This document shows positions 36,220 to 47,182 of a stretch of 64,000 nt of DNA, piece by piece (position 1 is the stretch's first letter; every line of letters starts with the position of its first letter). The stretch comes from an uncultured Atopobium sp. (GTDB lineage: Bacteria > Actinomycetota > Coriobacteriia > Coriobacteriales > Atopobiaceae), in the NCBI GenBank assembly GCA_947090525.1, contig CAMUON010000004.1:1-64000 (forward strand), read 5' to 3'. A program made the position numbers and the translations under genes. The notes beneath the pieces were generated by a model that had not been told where the DNA came from, did no database searches, and saw nothing but the letters and a program-made list of their open reading frames with translations.

Positions 36220-38448
36220 TCACGCTTTTCTGTCGATGTCGTTCGTTTGAGAGTTCTGTGCTTGCAGATCCGCTGTTTGAGGTTCCTGCGCACTAAGGTC
36301 TTGCGCATGGGAATCCTGCGCGCGCGTAGCAGACGCACGAAACTCGGGATGCTCCGTCACAAATGCATCCCATCTGCCGTCGAGAAGTGCCTCTGCAGCT
36401 GCACCATCCACCGTTTCGCGCTCTATAAGCACGCGAACCATCGTGTGCATCTGCTCTTTGCGTGCGGAAAGCACCTCGCGCGCACGCTCGTGCGCTTTGC
36501 GCATAAGTTTCTCTACCTCGTCGTCGATGCGCTTAGAGGTCTCAAGTGAATAATTGGAATGTTGCGCATAATCGCGGCCAAGAAATACTTCGTGTTGGCC
36601 TTCGCCATAGACTTGCGCGCCCAAATCATCGCTCATGCCGTAGCGCATCACCATCTTACGCGCAAGCTTGGTGGCCTTTTCGAGGTCATTGCTGGCGCCT
36701 GTTGTAATGTCATCGCAGAAGAGCTCCTCAGAAGTTCTCCCGCCCAGCATAACTGCCAGCTGATCGAGCATGGCATTTCTCGAATCGAGCACTTTGTCGT
36801 GATCGGGCAATTGTAATGTATAGCCCAGCGCAGAGCCGCGCGGAATGACTGTGATCTTGTGAACTGGATCTGCGTGCTTGAGCACATGACCCACGAGCGC
36901 ATGTCCGCTTTCGTGGTAAGCGATGGTCTTCTTTTCGCCGTTGGTGATCACGCGACCATGCTTTTCTGGTCCTGCAATCACGCGCTCCATTGCCTCTTCT
37001 ACCTCATCGTTTCCGATCTTTTTCTTACCACGGCGTGCCGCGAGAAGCGCTGCTTCGTTAAGAAGATTGCTTAGGTCTGCGCCTGTAAAGCCTGGTGTAA
37101 GCTTCGCGATCGCAGATAAATCTACGCCTTCGGCAAACGGCTTGTTTTTTGCATGTATAGCAAGGATATTTTTCCTACCCTCAATATCGGGGGGATCTAC
37201 CTGCACACGTCTGTCAAAACGTCCGGGACGCAACAGCGCAGGATCGAGAATGTCGGGACGATTCGTAGCCGCGATCAAAATGACCGCATCCGTTTCTTCA
37301 AATCCGTCCATCTCGACCAAAAGCTGATTGAGCGTCTGCTCGCGTTCATCGTGTCCTCCGCCCAAGCCAGCACCACGTTGGCGGCCCACAGCATCGATTT
37401 CGTCGATGAAAATAATGGCCGGAGCTGCTTCTTTTGCCTGCTTAAAGAGGTCGCGGACGCGCGATGCGCCCACACCCACAAACATTTCAACAAAGTCAGA
37501 GCCCGAAATAGAAAAGAAGGGAACCCCGGCTTCTCCAGCCACGGCCTTGGCAATCAACGTTTTTCCAGTACCGGGAGCGCCTACCAATAGCACGCCGCGG
37601 GGAATTTTTGCGCCCAACGCCTGAAAACGCTTAGGATCTTTGAGGAAGTCTCGAATTTCTTTGAGCTCGTCGACCACCTCATCGATACCCGCAACATCGG
37701 AAAATCTCACCTGAGGACGGGACTTTTGTCCCACGCGTGCATGTGTTTTGCCAAAGGAAATCGCACGTGCATTTTGATCGGACAGTTGATGCATGAGGTA
37801 AAACACCGCAGCAATGATCAAAATCGTTGGAATGATAACGGTAAGTCCCGTGCGCAGGATATCGTCGTTTGACGTATCGATGCTAAAGTGGATATTCCGG
37901 TGCTTCGCCATGAGTTCTTGGAGACTATCGTGGCCGATGTAGTAGGTTTTGAAGGGACGTGTGCCCTCTTTGTTGCCCTGGCCGCTCTGGTTGCCCTGCT
38001 CACCCTGATCGCTCTGCCAAAACGCACTTGCATCGTAGTCGCCTAGGACGCTGCTATCGTTTGTTTTGTACACCACGCGAGACACATATCCATCGTTTAC
38101 GGCACTTACAAACTGATTGGTGTCGAGGACATCCGGCTTGTTTTGTGTCATACCAAAGATAACATTGCCCACGATACATGCGAATATGATCAGAATCACG
38201 ATCATAATGATCCGGCGCCTGCGCGGATTGGGAGGGCCTGCAAGGGCGCGCGCGATGTCGTCAAGCTCTTCTTCGGTCAAATCTTCAATATCGAGATTTT
38301 TGAAGCGACTCTTGCTGGTAGACGGCTTCTTTTTCTCGTCAGAAGAGGCAGCCGCCGGCTCAGAAGAAGATGGGGATGACGAGGCTTTGGTAGGAGGCAT
38401 CGTAGATTCTGGTTGCTGATCTGATTTCTTGAGGGTGGGATCGTTCAC
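36220..38448 (-). CDS. ftsH: ATP-dependent zinc metalloprotease FtsH
   Basis: FtsH extracts and degrades membrane and short-lived cytoplasmic proteins. The 742-residue protein starts at GTG 38448 after AAGGAG. It has an unusual N-terminal cytoplasmic extension of about 78 residues rich in Ser, Pro and Lys, TM1 (79-98), a periplasmic domain with a Gln/Gly-rich insert (about 146-163) and TM2 (201-220). Walker A GAPGTGKT (290-297), an SRH region and the zinc motif HESGH (512-516) follow. The last 35 residues are Gln/Asp/Ala-rich. It follows hpt and tilS, the order found in many Gram-positives. Confidence 0.96.
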   Translation of the reverse strand: MNDPTLKKSDQQPESTMPPTKASSSPSSSEPAAASSDEKKKPSTSKSRFKNLDIEDLTEEELDDIARALAGPPNPRRRRIIMIVILIIFACIVGNVIFGMTQNKPDVLDTNQFVSAVNDGYVSRVVYKTNDSSVLGDYDASAFWQSDQGEQGNQSGQGNKEGTRPFKTYYIGHDSLQELMAKHRNIHFSIDTSNDDILRTGLTVIIPTILIIAAVFYLMHQLSDQNARAISFGKTHARVGQKSRPQVRFSDVAGIDEVVDELKEIRDFLKDPKRFQALGAKIPRGVLLVGAPGTGKTLIAKAVAGEAGVPFFSISGSDFVEMFVGVGASRVRDLFKQAKEAAPAIIFIDEIDAVGRQRGAGLGGGHDEREQTLNQLLVEMDGFEETDAVILIAATNRPDILDPALLRPGRFDRRVQVDPPDIEGRKNILAIHAKNKPFAEGVDLSAIAKLTPGFTGADLSNLLNEAALLAARRGKKKIGNDEVEEAMERVIAGPEKHGRVITNGEKKTIAYHESGHALVGHVLKHADPVHKITVIPRGSALGYTLQLPDHDKVLDSRNAMLDQLAVMLGGRTSEELFCDDITTGASNDLEKATKLARKMVMRYGMSDDLGAQVYGEGQHEVFLGRDYAQHSNYSLETSKRIDDEVEKLMRKAHERAREVLSARKEQMHTMVRVLIERETVDGAAAEALLDGRWDAFVTEHPEFRASATRAQDSHAQDLSAQEPQTADLQAQNSQTNDIDRKA

Positions 38449-38490
38449 AAAAAACTCCTTGGAAACGTAAACGATATAGCGTTTTCGCAG

Positions 38491-39048
38491 CTATTTCGTG
38501 TAAACTTCGGGCTTCAAGATGCCGATATACGGTAGATTACGGTAACGCTCGGCATAATCTAGGCCATATCCCACGATGAAACGATCCGGTACGTGCGTAC
38601 CGACGTACTTAGGCTGAATAGCAGGGGTATGGTTAGCAATATCTTTCACCGAAAACGCAGCTACTTCGATGGAGGCTGGCTTGCGGCCACGAAGAAGCTC
38701 GATGAGGTATTTAAGCGTAAGGCCTGAATCGAGAATATCCTCGGCAATAATGACGTCGCGACCCTCAATTTTGGTATCGAGGTCCTTCAAAATGCGCACA
38801 ACGCCCGAGCTCTTCACACCGTCACCGTAACTCGACACGGCCATAAAATCGATCGCGCATGGCACCGTAATCGAACGCATAAGATCAGAAGCAAAGATGA
38901 ATGCACCGCGCAATACAGCGATAATTAGCGGATTCTTGCCTTCATAATCGCGAGAAATCTCGGAACCTACGCGCGATACAATGTCATGAATGTCTTCTTT
39001 ACTCAAAATAATTTCTGTAATATCCGGATGAAGCGCAGGTGTACTCAT
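38491..39048 (-). CDS. hpt: Hypoxanthine phosphoribosyltransferase
   Basis: The 185-residue purine salvage enzyme makes IMP or GMP from the base and PRPP. The PRPP motif is IIAEDILDSGLT, preceded by the VLRGAFIF loop and followed by KPEVY at the end. The ATG at 39048 follows GAAGGAGAT. It lies between tilS and ftsH, a conserved grouping. Confidence 0.94.
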   Translation of the reverse strand: MSTPALHPDITEIILSKEDIHDIVSRVGSEISRDYEGKNPLIIAVLRGAFIFASDLMRSITVPCAIDFMAVSSYGDGVKSSGVVRILKDLDTKIEGRDVIIAEDILDSGLTLKYLIELLRGRKPASIEVAAFSVKDIANHTPAIQPKYVGTHVPDRFIVGYGLDYAERYRNLPYIGILKPEVYTK

Positions 39049-39138
39049 AGCTCGTATCTCCTTCATATGCAAAGGTCTACAATCATATTGGCATGTCCTG
39101 TGTATGTGCTCACACTCATGCCTTGACAGAGCTTTGAG

Positions 39139-40851
39139 CTAGGACAGTGACTTAATTGTTAATTCTAGCAGCACGCGCGTATGAGGTGTGCAGCGAAAGC
39201 GTTCATCTTGACGAATACGTGCAACCCACACGATTTTTCCCTCGGGAGCAAGGCGAACCACCGGCGTCAACGGCCGGTCTTTAGAGAATACGTGCGCTTC
39301 TTGTAAGAGATCGCTCAGTTTTTTTGAATGTGCACCCATACCAAAAGGATAGATAATATCCCCCGGTTGAGGAGCCGAAACCCACAAAAAGAAGGGATGA
39401 AGTGGGCGCGGGCGCGTATTCAGACGCGCAGCATCTGCGCGTGTTTGCGCAATGTGCGCATTTATATCCCATCCGCACGCCGCCGCATCACAAAACACAT
39501 GATGTGAACTCTTGCCTTCTGAGTGGGCGCGAACAAATGCTATTGGGTCTTCTGTAGGCGAAAGCACGATAAGACGGGCACTTAAGTTCGATGTTTGACC
39601 AGCAAAATCCTCCACCAGGCGCGTGCCGGGTACCCTCAACCAACCACCACAAAGGCTCGGCGAAGCTTTGCTTGTAGACGCTATCTGTGCTGGGAGCGCT
39701 GATACTGCAGCAGAAGCGTCTACGAACGAGCCCTGCAGGCTTGAGCTCTGCGAGCGCCTCTCCGCAAACAAAAAGCACATGCCATGCTCAACCGAAGCGC
39801 GACACCCTCCTTCGAGCGAAACTTTTCCTTGTCCACGCACGCATGCAGCCAAAATTTCATCCGTATGCAGGGAATCCACGCGAAGATCTTCCGAAAGCTT
39901 TCGCAGCGCATACACGACAACGCGCGCCGCGAGCACGCGCTCAGCAAAGGCAAGCTTTTGCGCATCAAGCGTGATCATGTGCGCGTGTTCTTCTACAACT
40001 ACGCGGGTAAATAGCTCGCAACTCAAGCGCTCAAGGAAGGCATTTTCTGCTGAAATGAGTGTGCACGCGCGGGCGATACTCTCAACTACCTGCGGATTCT
40101 TTTCCTTAAGGCGCGGAATAATTTCGTGACGCATAAATGCGCGCGTATAATTTGTATCGAGATTTGTTGCATCTTCGCGCCAAGTCCATCCATGCTCTTG
40201 GAGATAGCGACAAAGTTCTTCATGCGTTTTGTGCAAAAGCGGACGCACCACGATCCCCCTCCTTCGGGGGATCGAAGAAAGGCCTGGTAGAGCCGATCCT
40301 TTGGTAGCATTCATCAAAAATGTCTCAGCTACATCACTTGCCGTGTGAGCACTTAAAATACGAACCGTTTTGAGGGGAACGCCCTGCAATTTGGCTAGTT
40401 TTCGCGCGAGCGCATAGGCTGCCCGATAGCGCACGATGCGGCCCACTTGCTCGATATTTGAGGCACCCACCGTGCGATTCTTTGCCAAAGCGCGAACATC
40501 TGCATGCACCACATAGCATGCCATGCCAAGATCTCGGGCAAGATCACGCACAAAGTCCTCATCCGCACGTGCGTCCTCACCCCGAAGACCATGGTTTACG
40601 TGCAGAATTGAAAGCCGACTACGAGAAATGTTGCGAGCGCCCTGTCCGTCTTGGATGTCGAGCGGACTCGTTGCAGCCAAGTGTGCAAGCGCCGAAGAAT
40701 CAGCTCCGCCCGAAACCATAAGAATGACTGGACCAGTATGCAGCTTATCCTCATGCTCTTTATCTCCGCGCGCACGCGAAGGCGCAGGCGCAGATAATGC
40801 CTGTTCAAGCATGGAGTAGCAGACGCGAGAATGGGATGAGTGTGAGGTCAC
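39139..40851 (-). CDS. tilS: tRNA(Ile)-lysidine synthase
   Basis: TilS converts C34 of the CAU isoleucine tRNA to lysidine so that it reads AUA. The PP-loop SGGADSSALAHL is clear, followed by ILHVNHGLRGEDARADEDF and the tRNA-contact segment GSALPGLSSI. The C-terminal domain is recognisable in FGMGAHSKKLSDLLQEA. At 570 residues it is longer than most (about 430-480), mainly through a variable middle. GTG at 40851 with AAAGGA is the best start; the ATG at 40872 is possible. Confidence 0.93.
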   Translation of the reverse strand: MTSHSSHSRVCYSMLEQALSAPAPSRARGDKEHEDKLHTGPVILMVSGGADSSALAHLAATSPLDIQDGQGARNISRSRLSILHVNHGLRGEDARADEDFVRDLARDLGMACYVVHADVRALAKNRTVGASNIEQVGRIVRYRAAYALARKLAKLQGVPLKTVRILSAHTASDVAETFLMNATKGSALPGLSSIPRRRGIVVRPLLHKTHEELCRYLQEHGWTWREDATNLDTNYTRAFMRHEIIPRLKEKNPQVVESIARACTLISAENAFLERLSCELFTRVVVEEHAHMITLDAQKLAFAERVLAARVVVYALRKLSEDLRVDSLHTDEILAACVRGQGKVSLEGGCRASVEHGMCFLFAERRSQSSSLQGSFVDASAAVSALPAQIASTSKASPSLCGGWLRVPGTRLVEDFAGQTSNLSARLIVLSPTEDPIAFVRAHSEGKSSHHVFCDAAACGWDINAHIAQTRADAARLNTRPRPLHPFFLWVSAPQPGDIIYPFGMGAHSKKLSDLLQEAHVFSKDRPLTPVVRLAPEGKIVWVARIRQDERFRCTPHTRVLLELTIKSLS

Positions 40852-40995
40852 AGTAATTCCTTTGAAATACATATATTCAGCGTACGTGTATCAATTTTGC
40901 TTCGTATCTGAAAAAAATTCAACTCACCATAGCGGGCGCGTGAAAAGTCAATTATCATAGAGATGAACAAACGATAGCTGCAAGGAGTTCTGCGC

Positions 40996-41487
40996 ATGAA
41001 CAGCGAACAATCTCTTGATTCCCCACAAAATGAGCACGTAGATCGCGTAGATCCACTAGATCAAACAGATCCTGCGCAGGCGCGCACGCAAACTCTCTCA
41101 AATGCTGCGCCGGATGTACCTGTGCCGGATGGTGATACGCCTAAGGCTACTCCAAGCTATTACACGCGCCCGCGGCGCCAGCGTCTCACACAAGAAGCCA
41201 TAGACGACCTGCAAGAAGACGAAGTCAGCGTCTATGACGGTGCGAATGCGGCCACAAGCCCCATCAAATCGAGCGTTTTGAAGCGCCGTATGCGCCGCAT
41301 ATCCAAAAAAGATCAACACATGCTCAACAACAGCCAATATGGTCAGTATTTGGAAATTCCGCGCAGCAAAAAAACGATTTTTCAATCTCAAGAACAAGCA
41401 AAACAGGCGCGGACTGAAAAAATCCTCATCAGCTGCGTAATTGTTGTCGTGATTGCCTTGTGTATTGCGCTTCGTTTTCTTATGTAA
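40996..41487 (+). CDS. Tail-anchored membrane protein, function unknown
   Basis: The 163-residue protein has an acidic, Asp/Pro/Gln-rich N-terminal half, a basic middle (KRRMRRISKK) and a single membrane helix at the very C-terminus (ILISCVIVVVIALCIALRFLM), so it should sit in the cytoplasm anchored by its tail. I recognise no domain. AAGGAG precedes the ATG. It is alone, divergent from tilS, and ends at a strong terminator. Confidence 0.75.
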   Translation: MNSEQSLDSPQNEHVDRVDPLDQTDPAQARTQTLSNAAPDVPVPDGDTPKATPSYYTRPRRQRLTQEAIDDLQEDEVSVYDGANAATSPIKSSVLKRRMRRISKKDQHMLNNSQYGQYLEIPRSKKTIFQSQEQAKQARTEKILISCVIVVVIALCIALRFLM

Positions 41488-41535
41488 GTCATTAAAACCA
41501 TCCAAGTCACCTGGCCACCCAAGCTACGCACACAA

Positions 41536-41572
41536 AAGCGCTGCACCCAAGACAAGCTTGAGTGCAGCGCTT
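41536..41572. terminator. Bidirectional hairpin between the tail-anchored protein gene and clpB
   Basis: AAGCGCTGCAC (41536-41546) pairs perfectly with GTGCAGCGCTT (41562-41572). Confidence 0.75.
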
Positions 41573-41617
41573 ATTGCATGCGGTGTTTCTAATAAACCGC
41601 TCTACCTCACACAGCTC

Positions 41618-44443
41618 CTAATCCCAGGGATTCTTTTCGAAGAGCGGGTGTGCGGACTCATGTCGATCGGAATACGGATCGTAACCGTCATCATCCTCGC
41701 GAAGCCCGCGCAGGTCCGAATCACCTCTTCGCTCCTTGATGCGCGCGTGCAAGCGATCTGGCTGCGCATCGGTACGTGCGGTCTGGGACGCAGGCGCGGA
41801 ATCTGGCGCAAACTCTACCTCTTGCGAGGGCGAAGCTGCGCGCGCTGGCTCAGACGCATGTGCAACAAACGCACCATCTTTGTCCACGTCTACCAACACA
41901 CGACTCCCCTCGTGCGCGTCTCCCGAAATGATCAAGTTTGCGATAGCGTCCACAACGTCCGACTGAATCAAACGCTTAAGCGGGCGCGCGCCAAATTCAG
42001 GGTCGAGCCCGCGACGCGCAAGCGCAGCTTTGGCCTCTACGGTCAGATCGAGCTTCATGCGGCGCTTAGACATGCGTTCGGTGACTTCGCGCAGTTGAAT
42101 GTCGCAAATACGTGCGATATCCTTCTCGCCCAGTGCATTGAAGCAGACGATGTCATCGATACGATTAAGAAACTCAGGCTTGAAACTCGCACGCAACAGC
42201 GTCTGAATCTGTTTTTGCACATCGCCTGTGCGAAGCGATACTCCTTCCTCACACGCCTTCGAGATCACGTTGCTGCCGACGTTGCTTGTCATAATAATGA
42301 TCGTATTCTTAAAGCTCACCACACGACCCTGTCCATCGGTTAAGCGTCCATCATCGAGCACCTGCAAGAGGATATTAAACACATCGGGATGCGCTTTTTC
42401 GATCTCGTCGAGAAGAATCACAGCGTACGGTTGACGGCGAATGGCCTCGGTGAGCTGGCCACCTTCATCAAATCCCACATATCCAGGAGGAGCGCCGATG
42501 AGACGCTGAACGCTAAACTTTTCCATGTATTCGCTCATATCGATACGAATGAGTGCCTTTTCGCTATCAAAGAGAAGCGCTGCCAGGGACTTCGCAAGTT
42601 CTGTCTTGCCGACACCTGTGGGACCCAGGAAGAAGAAGCTTCCCAGGGGCCTACGCGGATCGGAAAGACCTGCTCTGCTCCTTCGTACGCAGGCCGACAC
42701 CGCAGAGATTGCTTCATCTTGGCCGACTACACGTGTGTGCAGGCTCGCCTCAAGATGTTTGAGCTTGGTGAGCTCGCCTTCCAGCATTTTTGCAACCGGA
42801 ATATGCGTCCAAGACGAGACAACCTTAGCGATTTCTTCAGGCGTAACCTCCTCCTTAAGCAGGCCTTCTTCTTGTTGACGCTCGGCCAGAGCGGACTCTT
42901 GCGCGCTAAACTTTTTCTCAAGCTCGGGCAAAAGCGAATAGCGAATTTCGCTCGCGCGGGCAAGATTTCCCTCTTGTGTGACGCGGTCCATCTCCTGCTT
43001 TGCAGCATCTATCTGCGCTTTTAGATCTTGGACGGCTTCTATGGCTTCGCGCTCGTTTTGCCACTTGGCCTTTTTGCCTTCGAGCGCCTCTTTTGCCGAT
43101 GCGATTTCTTTTTGTAAGGCTTTCAGCCGCTCTTTGCTCGCTTCATCTCCCTCTTTGAGTAGCGCCTGCTCCTCGATCTGCATTTGCGTGAGTTGACGCG
43201 ACGCAGCATCGATATCGGAAGGCATCGAATCGAGCTCAACGCGCAGCTCAGACGCTGCTTCATCCACCAAATCTATGGCTTTATCAGGCAAAAAGCGGTC
43301 GCTGATATAACGCGCTGAAAGCTCTGCTGCACTCACCAGCGCACTATCGCAAATGCGCACGCGGTGGTGCTGCTCATAGGTATCGCGAAGCCCACGCAGT
43401 ATCGAAATCGTATCCTCTACGCTGGGCTCACTCACCAACACCGTTTGAAAACGACGGGCCAGCGCCTGGTCTTTTTCGATGTATTTGCGGTATTCATTAA
43501 GCGTTGTTGCACCGATAGCATGAAGCGCGCCGCGCGCGAGAGCGGGCTTGAGAATGTTTCCGGCATCCATAGAGCCTTCTGCAGCACCCGCACCTACGAT
43601 AGTATGCAGCTCATCGATGAATAGAATGATCTGACCATCGGATTTTTCGACTTCCTTGAGCACCGATTTGAGACGATCCTCAAATTCGCCGCGGTACTTA
43701 GCCCCTGCTACCAAAGAACTCATATCGAGCTCGATGAGTTCCTTATGTTTGAGGCTCTCGGGCACATCGCCACTGACGATACGCTCGGCAAGTCCCTCGA
43801 CAATAGCTGTTTTTCCCACACCCGGCTCACCTATGAGCACAGGATTATTTTTGGTACGACGGCTAAGAACCTGTATACAGCGGCGGATTTCATCGACGCG
43901 TCCGATAACCGGATCGAGCTTATGCTGGCGTGCGAGTTCACAGACGTTGCGGCCAAATTGCTTTAGCGCCTCAAAGCGCGGCTTCGAATCCTGAGAAGTC
44001 ACGCGATCATCGCCTCTGAACTCTTTGTATGCAGTCTCAATTGCATGGGAATCTATACCTTGCTGAGCCAACAGATCGTGGGCCTTACCTTTGCTGTGCG
44101 CAAGTGCATAGAGCAGGTGCTCCGTTGTGACATATGCATCGCCCATGTGCTCAGCAAAACCTTCGGCTGCGTCACCCAAGGCCATCAGATCAGCAGAAAT
44201 ATTGGGTTGTGCTGTGTGCTCAAGTTGCGGAAGCTGCGAGAGCTCATGCTCACAGCTGCGCGCAAGCTCCTTTGTCTGGGCGCCCGATTTTTCAAGAACC
44301 GCTTGTATATTAGCCTCTCGCGTAGAGAGCAGCGCAAAGAGGACGTGAAGCGGCAACACTTCTGGTGCTTGATGTTTCTCGGCATATGCAATGGCATACT
44401 GCAGGACCTCTTGCGCTCCTGTAGACCACTTTGAAAGTTGCAT
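41618..44443 (-). CDS. clpB: ClpB disaggregase
   Basis: ClpB works with DnaK to pull proteins out of aggregates. From the ATG at 44443 (GAGGTGG upstream) it is 941 residues: N-domain, AAA+1 with Walker A GEPGVGKT, the coiled-coil M-domain and AAA+2 with [10 protein letters not shown] and [15 protein letters not shown]-terminal extension of about 85 residues after the last AAA+ helix is rich in Ala, Asp and Arg and ends PLFEKNPWD; standard ClpB lacks it. Its promoter shares an inverted repeat with dnaK, so it should be heat-induced through HspR. Confidence 0.95.
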   Translation of the reverse strand: MQLSKWSTGAQEVLQYAIAYAEKHQAPEVLPLHVLFALLSTREANIQAVLEKSGAQTKELARSCEHELSQLPQLEHTAQPNISADLMALGDAAEGFAEHMGDAYVTTEHLLYALAHSKGKAHDLLAQQGIDSHAIETAYKEFRGDDRVTSQDSKPRFEALKQFGRNVCELARQHKLDPVIGRVDEIRRCIQVLSRRTKNNPVLIGEPGVGKTAIVEGLAERIVSGDVPESLKHKELIELDMSSLVAGAKYRGEFEDRLKSVLKEVEKSDGQIILFIDELHTIVGAGAAEGSMDAGNILKPALARGALHAIGATTLNEYRKYIEKDQALARRFQTVLVSEPSVEDTISILRGLRDTYEQHHRVRICDSALVSAAELSARYISDRFLPDKAIDLVDEAASELRVELDSMPSDIDAASRQLTQMQIEEQALLKEGDEASKERLKALQKEIASAKEALEGKKAKWQNEREAIEAVQDLKAQIDAAKQEMDRVTQEGNLARASEIRYSLLPELEKKFSAQESALAERQQEEGLLKEEVTPEEIAKVVSSWTHIPVAKMLEGELTKLKHLEASLHTRVVGQDEAISAVSACVRRSRAGLSDPRRPLGSFFFLGPTGVGKTELAKSLAALLFDSEKALIRIDMSEYMEKFSVQRLIGAPPGYVGFDEGGQLTEAIRRQPYAVILLDEIEKAHPDVFNILLQVLDDGRLTDGQGRVVSFKNTIIIMTSNVGSNVISKACEEGVSLRTGDVQKQIQTLLRASFKPEFLNRIDDIVCFNALGEKDIARICDIQLREVTERMSKRRMKLDLTVEAKAALARRGLDPEFGARPLKRLIQSDVVDAIANLIISGDAHEGSRVLVDVDKDGAFVAHASEPARAASPSQEVEFAPDSAPASQTARTDAQPDRLHARIKERRGDSDLRGLREDDDGYDPYSDRHESAHPLFEKNPWD

Positions 44444-44597
44444 AGTACCACCTCTTTCGTGTGTTTTGTGTTCATTTGCACGCGGACGCGTTTGATTTTG
44501 CGCGCGCATGCGTGCTCTGCGTTTGTGTAGCTCATGTATCTGCGTACGAGCTTGCAGCGCACGCGCTACATGATTAGATATACCACTTTAGTCATTT

Positions 44598-44631
44598 ATT
44601 ATACATAATCTAAGTCTTTTCATATCAGATT
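44598..44631 (-). promoter_or_regulatory. clpB promoter with putative HspR operator
   Basis: On the minus strand -10 TATAAT lies at 44598-44603, next to the inverted repeat AATCTA-N13-CAGATT (44607-44631). The block from 44601 matches the dnaK upstream block at 26 of 31 positions (15 identical bases in a row). Confidence 0.65.
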
Positions 44632-44684
44632 TATAGCAGGATAAAAAAGCGCTCGTGCGCGTGCGCGCGAGCGGAAGCAAACGT

Positions 44685-45212
44685 TTAGTCTTCGCTATCA
44701 GAAAAAGATGCAGGTGCCTCCTCATCTGTACCATCAAATCCATCTCGCGAAGCAAAGCCTTCTCGCGTGCTCAGTCCATCTTCGGGAGCTTCATCTGCAG
44801 AAGAAGCGTTGAGCAGACTGCGCATGATGTTTTCGGGATTGGTAGCGTCGTAGCGCGCAAGGGCGGTAATACGCTCGCGCATGCGAAGCTCGTGCACTTC
44901 ATCCTCAAGCGCGCGGATGCGCCGGCGCAGGCGATCGATTTCTTCGTCGCGGGTATGCTCACGCTCGCGCATGTCCAAAATACGCACAACACCTGCGAGA
45001 TTGATCCCCTCATCGGTGAGCTTGCTGATAAGGTTGAGCCGCTCGATATCGCGAGCAGAATACAAACGCGTGTTACCACGCGAACGGCCAGGATTTACGA
45101 GGCCTTTTTGCTCGTATACGCGAAGCGTCTGGGGATGCATGCCGGTAAGTTCCGCGGCAACGCTGATCATGTAAAGCGGTTTGTCCTGGGGACTATTTCC
45201 ACGCTGATCCAT
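44685..45212 (-). CDS. hspR: HspR heat-shock repressor (MerR family)
   Basis: HspR represses the dnaK operon and clpB in actinobacteria, with DnaK as co-repressor. From the ATG at 45212 (GGAGG upstream) it is 175 residues. The MerR-type winged helix at about 14-60 reads YMISVAAELTGMHPQTLRVYEQKGL, then RLYSARDIERL. A charged coiled coil (about 85-115) and an acidic, Ser/Glu-rich tail follow. It overlaps the end of dnaJ by 20 bases, so it belongs to the operon it controls. Confidence 0.93.
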   Translation of the reverse strand: MDQRGNSPQDKPLYMISVAAELTGMHPQTLRVYEQKGLVNPGRSRGNTRLYSARDIERLNLISKLTDEGINLAGVVRILDMREREHTRDEEIDRLRRRIRALEDEVHELRMRERITALARYDATNPENIMRSLLNASSADEAPEDGLSTREGFASRDGFDGTDEEAPASFSDSED

Positions 45213-46173
45213 GAGCCTCCACATCCTTTCGATAGTCTCGCGTATCATTATCACGCAAATGTTCCAAACTTTCACGCTCTTTGTCGGAAAGATGCATAGG
45301 CGTCTGCAAGCGCACATGCACGTAGAACGATCCGCGCGCGTTTTCATGCTTGGGAGACGGAGCGCCTAAGCCCTTGAAGCGAAATGTCTTTGAATCACCG
45401 GTACCAGCGGGAATTTTGAGCTTGAGCTCTTTTCCCGAGGGCGTGGGGATAAGGACTTCCGTGCCGAGCGCAGCTTCAAAAATGCTCACCGGCAAATCCA
45501 TGTGCACGTCTTGTTTATCGAGGTGAAAGAGGGGGTCATCCAAAACACGCGTCGTGATCACGAGGTCCCCACGCGCCCCATCCGGCGTGGGGCTATATTC
45601 TCCCCGACCTTTGTAGCGAAGACGAGCGCCGTTTTGCGCGCCCGCAGGAATATGCACCTCAATCGTTTGCGATTCCTGAGTGGACGATATTTTGTAACGC
45701 ACCGTCTTGGCGCATCCGCGAAACGCTTCTTGCGAACTGATAGGAAGTGTAATCGTTAAGTCGCGGCCTTTTTGGGGCGCGCGGCGACGTGAATTGGCAT
45801 ACGCGCCTGCAGCTCCTGCACCCGCGGGCCCCGCGGCGCCCGAAAAAATACTTGAAAAGTCGAAGCCGCCAAATGCGCCATCGCCATTTTTTATGTTAGA
45901 AAAAATGTCTTGCCAGTCGGCACCTTGTGCGCTATAGCTATAACCTCCGCGGCCGCCAGCGAAGGCGCCAAACTGTAGCATCTGGTCGTATTCTTTGCGC
46001 TTTTTCTCGTCTGCAAGCGTGGTGTAAGCCTCGCTGATTTCCTTAAATTTCTGCTCATCACCGCCACGATCGGGGTGATATTTTGCAGCTAATTTTCTAA
46101 AAGCGCGTCTGATTTCGTCGTTGGTGGCGCTGCGTTTCAGCCCAAGTATGTCATAGTAATTTTTTTGCGCCAT
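45193..46173 (-). CDS. dnaJ: DnaJ-family co-chaperone without zinc finger
   Basis: The 326-residue J-protein stimulates DnaK ATPase and delivers substrates. The J-domain has HPD at 33-35; a Gly/Ala/Phe-rich linker spans about 70-125; two C-terminal beta domains include PAGAQNGARLRYKGRGE and PAGTGDSKTFRFKGLG. The four CxxCxGxG repeats of type I DnaJ are absent, making this a type II (CbpA/DnaJ2-like) protein. Actinobacterial dnaK operons usually carry the type I form, so whether another DnaJ exists elsewhere is open. Confidence 0.93.
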   Translation of the reverse strand: MAQKNYYDILGLKRSATNDEIRRAFRKLAAKYHPDRGGDEQKFKEISEAYTTLADEKKRKEYDQMLQFGAFAGGRGGYSYSAQGADWQDIFSNIKNGDGAFGGFDFSSIFSGAAGPAGAGAAGAYANSRRRAPQKGRDLTITLPISSQEAFRGCAKTVRYKISSTQESQTIEVHIPAGAQNGARLRYKGRGEYSPTPDGARGDLVITTRVLDDPLFHLDKQDVHMDLPVSIFEAALGTEVLIPTPSGKELKLKIPAGTGDSKTFRFKGLGAPSPKHENARGSFYVHVRLQTPMHLSDKERESLEHLRDNDTRDYRKDVEAHGSAWK

Positions 46174-46229
46174 ATGAGACGAGCGCCTCCTTTCTTAAGT
46201 TTTGAACATGAGTGCAAGTGAGCGCGTGA

Positions 46230-47108
46230 TTAGGCGTGGGCGCTGTCACTTGTATCTGTGTGTGCGCCTGCATCTGCGCCTGCATCTGCGCAGGTGCCAT
46301 CACCTGTAGAAGCATTTGCGTCTTTTTGCTTCGAAGATGCATCTGCAGAACTAACCTCTTCATCTTCCGCTGGACGCTCTTTTCCGCCAAAGGTCACGCT
46401 TACCATAGCCTCGCGAATGACCTTATGCGCCATGCGATACCCCTTTTGGTACACTTCGGCCACCGTATCGGCATAAACGCTTGCGTCCTCTTTGCGGCCC
46501 ACTGCCTGGTGAAGCATGGGATCGAAGGCCTCGCCTTGAGGATCGATCGCCTCAACGCCCTCTTTTGCAAGAATAGCGAGCATCTTGTCGTGCACTTGCC
46601 TAACACCGTCGATAAAGTGGACAAAGTTTTCGTCCTTGTGCTCAATCGTAGCGCTGTGCTGATCTGCGCGTTCCATATCATCGAGAACAGGAAGCAAATT
46701 GAACACAAGCTTTTCAGCGGCGAGTGCCTTGTGGGCAGCCGCTTCTTTTTCGCTGCGGCGACGATAATTGTCCCAATCAGCCTGCAGACGCATAAACTTT
46801 TGAGCTGCGGCTTCGGCAGCAGCTGTTGCTTTTTCAAGCTTTGCTTCTGCGCCTTCAAGCTCTTTTTTGAGATCTTCGTTTTCGCGCACAAGAGCATCTT
46901 TTGCCTGCTTGATATCGTTTGCAAATGCCTCTTCACCAGCAGCAATAGCTTGCTGGGCAAGTTCTTCATCCGAGAGCGTAGCGTCTGCATCTGCAGCCTC
47001 TGGAGAAACTCCGGGAGCTCCAGCAACCGAAGACTGTGGCGTCGCGGCGTCTTCGCGTGTTTCTTCCTGTGGTGCTGTCGTACATCTTTCGTCACAAGAT
47101 TTCATCAT
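46230..47108 (-). CDS. grpE: Nucleotide exchange factor GrpE
   Basis: GrpE releases ADP from DnaK. The 292-residue protein is long for GrpE (about 180-220). An acidic Ala/Glu/Asp-rich N-terminus (about 1-70) precedes the long paired helix, then the conserved core AQKFMRLQADWDNYRRRSEKE and the beta-domain with IDPQGEAFDPMLHQAVG and VAEVYQKGYRM. The C-terminal 45 residues are again low-complexity, with Ala/Asp/Thr repeats. Two adjacent ATGs (47108, 47105) follow AAAGG. Confidence 0.93.
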   Translation of the reverse strand: MMKSCDERCTTAPQEETREDAATPQSSVAGAPGVSPEAADADATLSDEELAQQAIAAGEEAFANDIKQAKDALVRENEDLKKELEGAEAKLEKATAAAEAAAQKFMRLQADWDNYRRRSEKEAAAHKALAAEKLVFNLLPVLDDMERADQHSATIEHKDENFVHFIDGVRQVHDKMLAILAKEGVEAIDPQGEAFDPMLHQAVGRKEDASVYADTVAEVYQKGYRMAHKVIREAMVSVTFGGKERPAEDEEVSSADASSKQKDANASTGDGTCADAGADAGAHTDTSDSAHA

Positions 47109-47182
47109 TCGAGCCTTTCTATGGGGCAAAGGGCAGCACAATCCCTCGCGCTGCCCTTGTATAAACGCTAAGCGCTTATAGC

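Noticed and set aside
45193..46173. DnaJ as a broken gene because the zinc finger is missing
   Set aside because: J-domain, linker and both C-terminal domains are complete and in frame; it is a type II J-protein.
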